Shown here in pieces: positions 54,821 to 64,000 of a stretch of 64,000 bases of DNA. This DNA is from Lonicera japonica (lineage: Eukaryota; Streptophyta; Magnoliopsida; Dipsacales; Caprifoliaceae). The notes below the pieces were generated by a model that was not told the DNA's origin, did no database searches, and was given only the letters and a program-made list of their open reading frames with translations. Location of the stretch: the NCBI GenBank assembly GCA_021464415.1, contig CM038471.1, positions 15,104,422 through 15,168,421 on the forward strand. Direction: 5' to 3'. Within the stretch, counting starts at the first letter, position 1. Every line of letters begins with the position of its first letter. Made by a program: the position numbers and the translations under genes.

Positions 54821-56670
54821 TACCCCTCTTCTTCAAGAAGATTCGTCCTCGAATCTTTGCTAAGCTTTGTTTGATTCAACCCACATCTTCCAATTTGCAG
54901 CTTGGCCTTCTTTGACAAACGGAATTCATCGAACTTGAGGCTATGCTTCAACTCGATCATCTTTAGTTCATTGAAGAAACTTCCCGGCTGATAATTCAGA
55001 TGGAAATCATACTTGTCCACACCAATGAAGTCTACATGCTCCACTTCATCAACTTCCAACTCCGGTTCTTTGGCTAGAATCTCTTCTCTTCCCTTTGCAA
55101 AGATCCTCCTCGCTTCCATGGCTGCCTTGGAAATTCCTTGATCTCCTCCGTAACTAATCTCCATATTTCTTTCACTCTCTATGGCTGCCATGCTATTCAA
55201 CTCCCCCGCTAAATCCGGCTTACCTACAACACTCTCATAAAAGCAAAGAAACATAGTCTCATTCGTGCCAAGAGTGCACTTCTTGAGGTTAGCGATTAGC
55301 GCATCAAAATTCATCATAAGCAATTGACTAATCGATATGTAACAATTCAAACTACTATTGTTACATGACAATGTGATATTCCAATGATCAAAGCCTTTCA
55401 AAACAATTTTTCCCAAGAATGGCTCAAAATTTTGATTATTTAAACTCACAAAAGCATTATTCAAAATCAAAGAATTAGTTACCCATTCAAACAAGCCATA
55501 TTTTGTTTTAAATCCAAATAATTTCTTCGGAGAACAACTTACCAATTCCAACTTAGAAAACTCACCAACTGTTTGCTTTAAAGCTTGTTGGCCATGTGCT
55601 AACTCAACTTTTCCTTGGTGTTGATCTCCAACTCCCTGCAAATAAGACACAATAGATATAGGCAAAACATGATTAAGATTGTTAGTATTTGAAAACACTT
55701 CCTCCGATTCACTCTTTTTTGCCTCAATCTCCCTCACTTCACTCAAGTCTTTTTCAAACTCATCCTCACTAAAGATCACTGAATTTTCTTTTTCTCTCTC
55801 TATTACCTCAGCCTCTCTCTTTTCATTACTCTCTTTTATTTTTCTCTCTCCTTCTTTCTTTTCATCTTCGCACTCTTTCCTTTCCACTCCTTCACCACTC
55901 TTCTCTTGTTTTCGCTCACTCTCTCTTTTTTGATCACTCTCCTTTTGTAACTTCATTTGATCTTCATAAGCTTGCTTTGGTGGCAATGGAATAAGAGCAA
56001 TGGTTCTCTCATTCATCTTGAAAGAGTACTTATTGGAAACGCCATTATAAGTGACTTGCCTATCAAGCTGCCATTGTCGACCCAAAATCATGTGGCCGGC
56101 TTGCATTGGAACCACATCGCATAAAACTTCATCCTTGTACTTCCCAATGCCAAGAGAAATAAGCACTTGCTCATTCACCCTTATCACTCCATTATCATTC
56201 AGCCATTGCAACTTATAAGGACTCAGGTGCTTGAACGTAGGCAGATTCAACTTCTCAATCATTGTTGTGCTAGCAAAGTTTGAGTAAACTCCCCCATAAA
56301 TTATCAAACTACACACCTTCTCTTGCACGAGGCATCTAGTTCGAAATATATTCGTTCGCACACTTGGGTCACCACATTCAACTAGCAATTCACCGTCTAC
56401 AGCCTGCTCTTCAATTTGGTTTGGCACAAAACTTCCCCTCCTCTTAAACTGCTCATAAGTTTTGGTAAACAATTCGTTAAACTTAGAACAACTCTCTTCA
56501 TCAAACAAGGAAGCCTTTTTCGTGGTACTACTAAAATTTTGTTTTATCCTTTCCCCATTAGGAGCTTCACTTAATCGCATGCGCCGTCTAATTTCTAGAT
56601 TTTTCACTCGAGCACTATCCCTTTTAAAATCCTCATCACGCCAACTTTGCTCAAAATTAAAATAAGACAT
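54583..56670 (-). CDS. Gag-pro-derived ORF with long charged insert (695 codons)
   Basis: The start chosen is the first ATG (MSYFNFEQSW), since the frame upstream lacks one. Residues 110-225 align with the retropepsin of Ty3-gypsy polyproteins (RTRCLVQEKVCSLI, STTMIEKLNLPTFKHLSPYK, MQAGHMILGRQWQLDRQVTY), but the catalytic Asp of the DGG motif is Tyr (YGG near residue 125). Residues 239-325 are Glu/Lys-rich and probably coiled coil. Residues 326-600 match nothing I know. The end (DSRTNLLEEEGYDMIRSS) is the usual gypsy polyprotein tail and then runs into the 3' LTR. It has no zinc knuckle and no polymerase. It may be a relic kept open by youth, or a functional packaging protein. Confidence 0.7.
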   Translation of the reverse strand: MSYFNFEQSWRDEDFKRDSARVKNLEIRRRMRLSEAPNGERIKQNFSSTTKKASLFDEESCSKFNELFTKTYEQFKRRGSFVPNQIEEQAVDGELLVECGDPSVRTNIFRTRCLVQEKVCSLIIYGGVYSNFASTTMIEKLNLPTFKHLSPYKLQWLNDNGVIRVNEQVLISLGIGKYKDEVLCDVVPMQAGHMILGRQWQLDRQVTYNGVSNKYSFKMNERTIALIPLPPKQAYEDQMKLQKESDQKRESERKQEKSGEGVERKECEDEKKEGERKIKESNEKREAEVIEREKENSVIFSEDEFEKDLSEVREIEAKKSESEEVFSNTNNLNHVLPISIVSYLQGVGDQHQGKVELAHGQQALKQTVGEFSKLELVSCSPKKLFGFKTKYGLFEWVTNSLILNNAFVSLNNQNFEPFLGKIVLKGFDHWNITLSCNNSSLNCYISISQLLMMNFDALIANLKKCTLGTNETMFLCFYESVVGKPDLAGELNSMAAIESERNMEISYGGDQGISKAAMEARRIFAKGREEILAKEPELEVDEVEHVDFIGVDKYDFHLNYQPGSFFNELKMIELKHSLKFDEFRLSKKAKLQIGRCGLNQTKLSKDSRTNLLEEEGYDMIRSSFNFYSTMVVCGILNDDPHMMNHKDRAWKFKWNFIEFDMLEVRSLNDNHTFNGVPKDWAWKFKRLKRQGVPLE
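54821..54834 (-). other. Polypurine tract of the young R element
   Basis: The minus strand reads GAAGAAGAGGGGTA directly before the 3' LTR. Confidence 0.85.
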
Positions 56671-57401
56671 TCTTGCGCTGCCAAAATAAGGATTAGTACA
56701 AATAAAGAAATAAAATTTCCTCACGCACTCCCTTACGTGTATCACTCAAGTATCACACATTTTTTTTTCTCTCGTGTTTGTCACTCAAGTAATAATAAAC
56801 CTCACAATTTTTTTTTTCCTCTTTGGAACTCCAAAACAAGTTGAATAATATGAATATCACAAGTCCTCAACAATCAATCGCACACCCACAATTAAATTGG
56901 ACGCGTTCAACAAGGTAATACCAAGGACTAAAGAAACCAAATTCTAGCAATATTAATGAGCCAAACGAAATTCTAGAATTGCTAGAATAAATGCAAGTAG
57001 ATTTTCAAAGGAGAAGCACCAATCAAATCCTTAATTAACGCAAATCAAATATCCTATGGCTTTCTAGATTTCCCAAGCAAAATAGATTTATATGGAACAC
57101 AAAATAAGAATCCCAACTAGAATGAAGATGCAACAAGGATCAACAAACCCAAACGAATGATTATGATTCAAAATTTTCAAGGGTTCAATGGGAATCTTCA
57201 ATTTCAATAATAGCGCAAGAGTTCATAGCAATCAAAACCCTATTCCATGAAGCATAAAAAAAAACATAGGATTTCTTTTCAACATTCAAACTTTCGTGTA
57301 TTTTAATTCTAAACAACTCACCCTAAACAGAATAATCAATTTTTTTTTCATGCAATTTCGAAATTCAGTTTTTCTTTTTTTTTTTTTTTTTCAGAAATCA
57401 C

Positions 57402-57505
57402 TGTTCACGCGGCACTGTTCACGCGATACTATTCACGCGGCACTATTCATCGAGTACTGTTCATCGTTACTGTTCACGCGTACTGTTCACGGTTACTGTT
57501 CATCC
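57402..57505 (-). repeat. GTGAACAGT minisatellite in the leader
   Basis: About eight degenerate copies of a 12-15 bp unit whose core is GTGAACAGT or GATGAACAGT on the minus strand. The array sits between the primer site and the ORF, with poly-T tracts on both sides on the plus strand. Confidence 0.85.
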
Positions 57506-57672
57506 GAATAATTTTTTTTTTTTTTTTTTTTTTCAGAATCTATAAACCCTAACACAATTTTTTATTTTTTTTTGAATAAGATTAACAAGAATGAAGGCCT
57601 AGGGTTTCAAGAATCTACTACGAAATTGAAAGAACAAGAAACTAAGATAGAAAACCTGGATAGAAAAGCCTC

Positions 57673-57683
57673 CTCTGATACCA
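57673..57683 (-). other. Primer binding site of the young R element
   Basis: TGGTATCAGAG on the minus strand, one base after the 5' LTR end, complementary to initiator tRNA-Met. Confidence 0.9.
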
Positions 57684-57684
57684 A

Positions 57685-58458
57685 TGACGCGAACCCGGAT
57701 CGTCTTTCCTAGCCAGGCTAATGGATCCTCAACCCTTGAACTACAAACGTAGCAAGAACCTTGGAATACGTCGAAAAGATGGAAGATGGAACCTCAACCC
57801 AACGCTTAAAGAAGCGCGAACCTCGGTATAATGAATGACGCCACAATCTAGTGTGATTGCTAGATTGATAAGTCAAGAACAATTGAATTTACTCAATTCA
57901 ACATGTTCAACATGCTCTTAAAGAACACAAAGAGAAAGCTCTCAATTTAATTAATCATCAAAACTTATTTAATAAAACAATAATGTGCCTCCTTTAAATA
58001 GGAGAAACAAAACTAGAATCCTAATTGAAAAAGGAAACTAATTCCTACTTAGAAAAGGAAAATAATAACTCCTAGAATATTCCTAACGCAATAAGGAAAT
58101 TAATAATAAATAATAAGGAAAATATTCAAAAAGGAAACTACTAATTCTAATTCCTAATTGAATAATGAGACTCAAGAAGCCCTATTAATTTAAAAACAAT
58201 TTAAATTAATATCTTCTAGATTATTCCAATGGGACTCCTTGCCGTTTTAACCTCTTGAACTTCCACGCCCAGTCCTTAGGAACTCCATTAAATGTATGAT
58301 TATCATTTAAGCTCCTTGCTTCAAGCATGTCAAATTCTATAAAATTCCATTTGAATTTCCATGCTCTATCCTTGTGATTCATCATGTGCGGATCATCATT
58401 TAGAATGCCACAAACCACCATGGTTGAATAGAAATTGAAGCTAGACCGGATCATATCA
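57685..58458 (-). repeat. 5' LTR of the young R element
   Basis: 774 bp, identical to the 3' LTR except for G at 58318 in place of A at 54680. Confidence 0.95.
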
Positions 58459-58967
58459 CACTGAGCCTGGATTTGGTTCATTCCCTTTTTCACTAGTTCA
58501 TGCAGGCTAGGCTTCCAGGTGGCGCGTGGTATATTCTTCTAGAAGCCTTTGATGTTCATTACCATTTTGTAGTCCTTTACAAGAAGGACTAAGACTATAT
58601 AATTGTTTTGTACTTCCGGTATATTATTAATTGTAATAACTCTTTGTTTAAGAACTGGGCTGGATCTCCAATGTCAAAGTTGTATTTTAAGTAAACATGT
58701 ATAAACTATTTTGAAAATGTGAAGTGGTTTTATTATGTTTGGATGTGGATATGATTTGTATAAAACGGTTTTAACTCTCACAGGTTGGTTTGTTGATTAT
58801 ATGAACTCCACATGCCAAATTTTTTTCAATGAGCTTTTAAAACATGATATGTTTTAATGATATTTAAACTTCTTGCAGCATTTCACCCACTGTCGGTGTA
58901 TGACACTACGGTTAACCAGGTCCTAGAGGTCTAAAACTCTTAACGGGATTCGGGGCGTCACACTTTT

Positions 58968-59671
58968 TGTGATTGGCCCAAATTTTTTGAATTGTTTTGC
59001 TTTTACCCCACCTCGATTTCTTAATTAGTTTTTGGCCCAAAATTATGGATAATTACTATTTCGAATTTTAATTAACTATTTTATATTTATTTGTGTTATT
59101 CCAATGTTGCCATTTTGACTTTTTTTTCTAAATTAAATGACTCATAAAAATTAGCCCAATGAAGATTTAGTAAGATAATTAATAAATATTATATGCTTTC
59201 AAACTCAAATTCAAAACTGATTTTCAAAATTAGATTCAATGTTCAAGTCAAATAGAATATTGGAAGTCATATTATCAATCTAATGTAGCAGACATATTAA
59301 TGAATTGTAGTTTGTAGATAGGATATTTAGCATCAGACATATTAATGAATTGTAGCTTATAGCAGACATATTATCTAGTTATAATAGATTACCATACATT
59401 AAACTAATCAATTGTGAGACAAATATGTCTCTTCCTTATAATTAAATATAAAAATATATGAAATACGTAAAAGAGGTAAAAAAATATAAGAATGATAAAC
59501 TCTCAAACACGGGAAGAAGACATATAATAATACTTAGATTTTAATTTTTATGGATGTAAACTATACTTAAAAAAGTTTGGCCGTAGGCATATTAATTTTG
59601 ACAAACTTTAACATGTATATTCATTTTTTTATGGATAAGTTGCTTTTTTAAATATATGTACATATATATAT
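58968..59671. other. AT-rich sequence without a recognised gene
   Basis: Non-coding, AT-rich. A short unit (GACATATTAATGAATTGTAG) is repeated at about 59291 and 59337. Confidence 0.5.
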
Positions 59672-60341
59672 TGATACGACCTACGGTGATATCGCTCAAA
59701 ACCCGCAAACACAACGAATTGGTTGTGCGAACCTTGACACAGACACACACGAAAACCGTAGCAAATTAAGAACCTGGATCGTTTCTACAATCAGATTAGG
59801 ATGGAAATCGAAGACGCCACAACCGGGTGCGGAATACCGATTGATAAGTCGGGTGAACGCCACGGACAAACCGATAAGTTCAGGTAGTTCGTGAAGAACC
59901 AAAGAGGATTAAATCACTCAATCTTATTATGAATAAAGTCTTAGATAATAAAATAAAACAACGAAGCCCCCTTTAAATAGGGAGAAGAAAACTTAGGCCA
60001 CAAGAAACCAATCCAATAAGGAATCCTCAAACAAATCCTAATCAAACAAGAACTAGTTTTTAAGACGAAATAACAATAATAAATAAATAATAAATAAAAA
60101 CGAGTGGGCTGGCTTGACTCCACTTCTTGGGCCGCATAGACATAGTCTTCTCACTCCAATTGGGCTTGAATAAGTGTAACCCAGCCTCCATTTTGTGCCT
60201 TCTTCTTGAGCCCAAATAGCTTGAATTAATCCATTAAGCTCAGCCTTTAACTTCTTAGCCCGCGATCTTGTAATTGGGCCTGTTGGAACTTGGATGGCCT
60301 TTGAATTGTCTTCATTTTGCACAACAGTCTTGCCTCCATCA
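59672..60341 (-). repeat. Full LTR, minus orientation
   Basis: 670 bp with TG...CA ends. Adjacent internal sequence carries a polypurine tract (AAGAGGAGGGGAA on the minus strand) at its start, so this was the 3' LTR. Confidence 0.9.
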
Positions 60342-60440
60342 TTCCCCTCCTCTTGAAAAGGATTTGCCCTCAAATCATCACTGGCATCAAACGGACTTAA
60401 GTCAGCAACGTTAAAAGTAGCGCTAACGTGGTACTCTAAC
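60342..60440 (-). pseudogene. Remnant of a gypsy polyprotein C-terminus
   Basis: The minus strand encodes VSATFNVADLSPFDASDD then LRANPFQEEGND, the familiar last residues of gypsy polyproteins, and the frame runs on into the LTR (TGPITRSRAKKLKAELNGL). It ends abruptly at 60441, where a partial LTR begins. Confidence 0.8.
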
Positions 60441-60707
60441 TGGGTGCGGAATACCGATTGATAAGTCGGGTGAACGCCACGGACAAACCGATAAGTTCAG
60501 GTAGTTCGTGAAGAACCAAAGAGGATTAAATCACTCAATCTTATTATGAATAAAGTCTTCGATTTCCATCCTAATCTGATTGTAGAAACGATCCAGGTTC
60601 TTAATTTGCTACGGTTTTCGTGTGTGTCTGTGTCAAGGTTCGCACAACCAATTCGTTGTGTTTGCGGGTTTTGAGCGATATCACCGTAGGTCGTATCAGT
60701 TGGTAAA

Positions 60708-61377
60708 TGATGGAGGCAAGACTGTTGTGCAAAATGAAGACAATTCAAAGGCCATCCAAGTTCCAACAGGCCCAATTACAAGATCGCGGGCTAAGAAGTT
60801 AAAGGCTGAGCTTAATGGATTAATTCAAGCTATTTGGGCTCAAGAAGAAGGCACAAAATGGAGGCTGGGTTACACTTATTCAAGCCCAATTGGAGTGAGA
60901 AGACTATGTCTATGCGGCCCAAGAAGTGGAGTCAAGCCAGCCCACTCGTTTTTATTTATTATTTATTTATTATTGTTATTTCGTCTTAAAAACTAGTTCT
61001 TGTTTGATTAGGATTTGTTTGAGGATTCCTTATTGGATTGGTTTCTTGTGGCCTAAGTTTTCTTCTCCCTATTTAAAGGGGGCTTCGTTGTTTTATTTTA
61101 TTATCTAAGACTTTATTCATAATAAGATTGAGTGATTTAATCCTCTTTGGTTCTTCACGAACTACCTGAACTTATCGGTTTGTCCGTGGCGTTCACCCGA
61201 CTTATCAATCGGTATTCCGCACCCGGTTGTGGCGTCTTCGATTTCCATCCTAATCTGATTGTAGAAACGATCCAGGTTCTTAATTTGCTACGGTTTTCGT
61301 GTGTGTCTGTGTCAAGGTTCGCACAACCAATTCGTTGTGTTTGCGGGTTTTGAGCGATATCACCGTAGGTCGTATCA
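60708..61377 (+). repeat. Full LTR, plus orientation
   Basis: 670 bp and near-identical to the reverse complement of 59672-60341. Its plus-strand reading of the polyprotein tail is a shadow of LTR sequence, not a gene. Confidence 0.9.
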
Positions 61378-61465
61378 CGGTTTTCGTGTGTGTCTGTGTC
61401 AAGGTTCGCACAACCAATTCGTTGTGTTTGCGGGTTTTGAGCGATATCACCGTAGGTCGTATCAG

Positions 61466-62042
61466 TTAAGAACCTGGATCGTTTCTACAATCAGATTATG
61501 ATGGAAATCGAAGACGCCACAACCGGGTGCGGAATACCGATTGATAAGTCGGGTGAACGCCACGGACAAACCGATAAGTTCAGGTAGTTCGTGAAGAACC
61601 AAAGAGGATTAAATCACTCAATCTTATTATGAATAAAGTCTTAGATAATAAAATAAAACAACGAAGCCCCCTTTAAATAGGGAGAAGAAAACTTAGGCCA
61701 CAAGAAACCAATCCAATAAGGAATCCTCAAACAAATCCTAATCAAACAAGAACTAGTTTTTAAGACGAAATAACAATAATAAATAAATAATAAATAAAAA
61801 ACGAGTGGGCTGGCTTGACTCCACTTCTTGGGCCGCATAGACATAGTCTTCTCACTCCAATTGGGCTTGAATAAGTGTAACCCAGCCTCCATTTTGTGCC
61901 TTCTTCTTGAGCCCAAATAGCTTGAATTAATCCATTAAGCTCAGCCTTTAACTTCTTAGCCCGCGATCTTGTAATTGGGCCTGTTGGAACTTGGATGGCC
62001 TTTGAATTGTCTTCATTTTGCACAACAGTCTTGCCTCCATCA
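61466..62042 (-). repeat. LTR lacking ~92 bp, minus orientation
   Basis: Matches 59764-60341. The missing end faces the 87-bp plus-strand fragment at 61378-61464, which contains exactly that end in opposite orientation. Confidence 0.9.
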
Positions 62043-62551
62043 TATATATATATATATATATATTAGCTATTGTGGACTTGATGAATATATGGGTATAAGT
62101 TTATACACGTTTTTATTGTTTGTATTTCTAATGAGTTTCAATGTACTTGCACAAATTGCAAAGAGCTATTCTTGGATAAACTACTTTGGTAAATTGATGT
62201 ATCTAGCAAAAATCCTTTTTTTGTTTTTGTTTTAAGCACAATCGAATTTCTTTATGCTTATCTTTTATTTAGTGAGTTGTGGAGAGTTGTTATTATTTTA
62301 AGGTTGCGTATAAATAATATTTCAACTTGATTATAATTTCCTTAAATTCCAGACTTTACTATCTTTTTAAATATTTGTAATCATAAATAAAAATTGGTAA
62401 AAATGAGCCATAGTAACAATTATCCTAAATTATCTACGTAGTTGATAAGTTAAAAGGTTAAATTACATAATTTGAAATTTTCGATGGCGAAAATCTAGGA
62501 AGAGCTAGTGCAGGGCATTTGAAGAAATGCAGGAAAAAAACATAATTTATA
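62043..62551. other. TA microsatellite and AT-rich spacer
   Basis: (TA)n at 62042-62063, then AT-rich sequence with nothing recognised. Confidence 0.5.
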
Positions 62552-62934
62552 CTCCATTCGTCTCACAAAGACAGTCCACTACTTATTTTCACACAGATTA
62601 AGAAAACATCAATTAATGTAATTGAAAATATAAATCTACACCCTCTTTGCCTAATTTACCCCTATTTAATAAACTCACTAATTTATTTTCATTTAAATAT
62701 CCATTACATTAATTAGGGGAATTTAACTCATTCGAAGCAGCATTAGATGTTCACATTGGATGGGAATTTGGAAAGCAATTTAAAACATTAAAATGTTTTT
62801 TTTGCTTTACCCCATACTACTTACTCCAATAAAAAAGGTATATCTGTAATATATATTTTTAAATATGGAAAGTGGAGTATAATTTGGGACGGACGAAAAA
62901 AGAATAGTGGATTGTCTTTACGAGACGGAGGGAG
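62552..62934. mobile_element. Stowaway-like MITE (Tc1/mariner)
   Basis: The ends are CTCCATTCGTCTCACAAAGA and, reverse-complemented, CTCCCTCCGTCTCGTAAAGA, the classic Stowaway terminus, with TA on both sides. The inverted repeats run about 33 bp. The 383-bp interior is AT-rich and non-coding. Confidence 0.9.
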
Positions 62935-62936
62935 TA

Positions 62937-64000
62937 TTTTATAAAATAATTTAACTTATACACATTGAGCTTATTCCAAAATAGTTAGAACAAACAATAA
63001 AGTTTATGTTATCCGCTAATTAGCAAAACATTGTGGGTTTGAATATTGAAACCTTTGAAATTTTGAACTAAATCCTAATTTTCTATTTAAACAATAGCCA
63101 ATAATTAAATGGGTGATGTTATATGCACCTTTAATTTGTAGCTGAGACATTATTGTAACCCTCATACCATATTTTATATAATTAATGATCATGACCACTG
63201 ATGGTGCAAATTAATGATCCAATCCGTCCCGCCAATCACGAGTTAACACGTGGCCGTCCATGTCAACAATCAGGCCTGCCTCAACGGGAGGAGCTCTTTT
63301 TGATCACCATGGGAAGCGTAGAGCCCCTCATAAGTTGGACTCTCGCTCGAGAGTTAATTATGCATAGCAAATTGTGAAGCTTGGGCTTCAGAGCTCTTTT
63401 GACGAGTTCTGGAACTCCCTCTAGCCTAACCACTCTGCCAGAGTAGTTGGCAGAAGTATGGGCGACTGCCACTTATTCTGTAGAATGCACAGAACCTCCC
63501 TCACCTTCATTAAATGTACGCCAATTGTATTTAATGCACCAGAATTCATGAAAAAGTAATGCCAGAGTTGGTGATGATCAAAACATGGCTCCAGACCTAC
63601 TCTGGAAGCTCTAACCACACGTTTTCTCTTAGTCATATATATAGAAAGGAAGCATTTACTTCTCAACGACAATAAGAAGACAAATGGAACAATCAACTAA
63701 ATAATACAATTACTACTGCCTAACTAAGAACAAGAGAGAGATAAAGATACCGAGCACACGATTAGAGCTCTAGATACAGAGAAGCTAGACTTTGTGTAGC
63801 CAAGAGCATACTTTCATTGTAATATTGTGATGGTATACTAGTTAGAAAGATCATTGTGCGTTTGTAATAGCCACTTAGTTATATCAATAACAGGGCAAAA
63901 CTGAGCTCCTATTTCTATTTCACAGAGGAGGACTAACCCGTATTTTCATACGAGACCAACATCCTTTATAAATTTTTGACTATGTTGATTTGTTGTATTT
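62937..64000. other. Right-edge sequence, possibly part of an unidentified LTR
   Basis: The stretch 63200-63960 is less AT-rich, with short-ORF sequence on the minus strand and a leader-like end (GAGGAGGACTAACCCGTATT near 63925). It could be an LTR truncated by the window edge, but I see no partner copy or clear terminus. Confidence 0.3.

Larger units (their letters stand above)
54047..58458 (-). mobile_element. Young non-autonomous LTR element, protease-like ORF only (family R)
   Basis: Two 774-bp LTRs (54047-54820 and 57685-58458) differ at one base that I can find (54680 versus 58318). CACTG flanks the element (54042-54046 and 58459-58463). On the minus strand it has a primer site, a long leader, one long ORF and a polypurine tract, but no integrase, reverse transcriptase or RNase H. 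It must have been mobilised by proteins of a related autonomous gypsy element. Confidence 0.93.
33047..58962 (+). mobile_element. Solo LTR of family G, copy 2, exploded by nested insertions
   Basis: It starts TGTAATACCCCATG and ends GGGGCGTCACA, and is flanked by CTTTT at 33042-33046 and 58963-58967. Pieces that align in order with the 2.74-kb solo LTR at 26902-29644 are 33047-33672, about 47068-47815, about 53661-54046 and 58459-58962. Examples are the shared GAGTCCCCGTTTG near 33322 and the shared AACTCCACATGCCAAAT and GGTTAACCAGGTCC near the end. Everything else inside has its own borders and target duplications. The unity of the block is an inference, but the outer duplication supports it. 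Confidence 0.7.
59672..62042. mobile_element. Rearranged LTR element with LTRs in alternating orientation
   Basis: A 670-bp LTR family occurs as a full minus copy (59672-60341), a partial minus copy (60442-60559), a partial plus copy (60555-60698), a full plus copy (60708-61377), an 87-bp plus end (61378-61464) and a long minus copy lacking ~92 bp (61466-62042). The outer ends are TGATACGACC and CCTCCATCA. TATAT flanks both sides (59667-59671 and 62043-62047), although it lies in TA-rich sequence, so the duplication is weak support. Only 99 bp of internal sequence survive. Confidence 0.8.

Noticed and set aside
55679..55933. Ser/Leu-rich plus-strand ORF
   Set aside because: It is the antisense of the Glu/Lys-rich stretch of the real ORF on the minus strand.
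60622..61501. Plus-strand ORFs with polyprotein-like tail
   Set aside because: They are LTR sequence read through rearranged junctions and duplicate the minus-strand copy.
63281..63696. Short minus-strand ORFs near the right edge
   Set aside because: They are short, overlapping in different frames, and lack any recognisable domain.

Overview
This window is a stretch of plant nuclear chromosome made almost entirely of nested transposable elements. The evidence for a flowering plant, probably a eudicot, is the set of families present: a Helitron with an RPA70-like gene, L1-type LINEs with a plant RNase H tail, Ty1-copia and Ty3-gypsy elements with initiator-Met primer sites, Tourist-, Stowaway-, Mutator- and hAT-like short elements, and an integrated plant pararetrovirus. 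I see no intact host gene and cannot name the species.

Region 1 (1-20187) is the 5' part of one large Helitron on the minus strand, running off the left edge. It carries an 11-exon RPA70-like gene (15499-18249) and a Rep/helicase gene in many small exons (12813 down to 1, with the HUH motif at 689-697). Similar repeated sequence modules, each with an E2F-like site, lie upstream of both genes. The Rep gene contains stops, frameshifts and a solo LTR inside a coding exon (1233-2530), so it is a relic. Passengers include a captured protein phosphatase 5-like exon (5145-5295), short MITEs, a tandemly duplicated segment carrying an 87-nt exon, and a 5'-truncated LINE (8991-11631). The Helitron terminus (TC end at 20187) sits inside the 5' LTR of a copia element.

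Region 2 (20188-31923) is that old Ty1-copia element on the plus strand. Its leader holds a run of about 60-bp repeats, into which a pararetroviral promoter, primer site and broken capsid-type ORF are integrated (about 21363-23935). A 2.74-kb solo LTR (26902-29644, TSD AACTC) splits the decayed pol region.

Region 3 (33047-58962) is best read as one solo LTR of the same 2.7-kb family, opened up to 25.9 kb by later insertions; its outer TSD (CTTTT) survives. Inside are a tandem array of four ~965-bp LTRs separated by ~97-bp internal pieces (33673-47062), which itself holds a solo LTR, a 200-bp Mutator-like MITE and an 8.25-kb copia element. It also holds the 3' end of a gypsy element, a LINE 3' end, a 2.4-kb solo LTR and a young 4.4-kb non-autonomous element with a 695-codon ORF (54047-58458).

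Region 4 (59672-62042) is a rearranged LTR element whose 670-bp LTR appears in alternating orientations, giving near-perfect long inverted repeats. The rest (62043-64000) is AT-rich sequence with a Stowaway-like MITE. The window therefore reads as a timeline of insertions that can be ordered by which element interrupts which.
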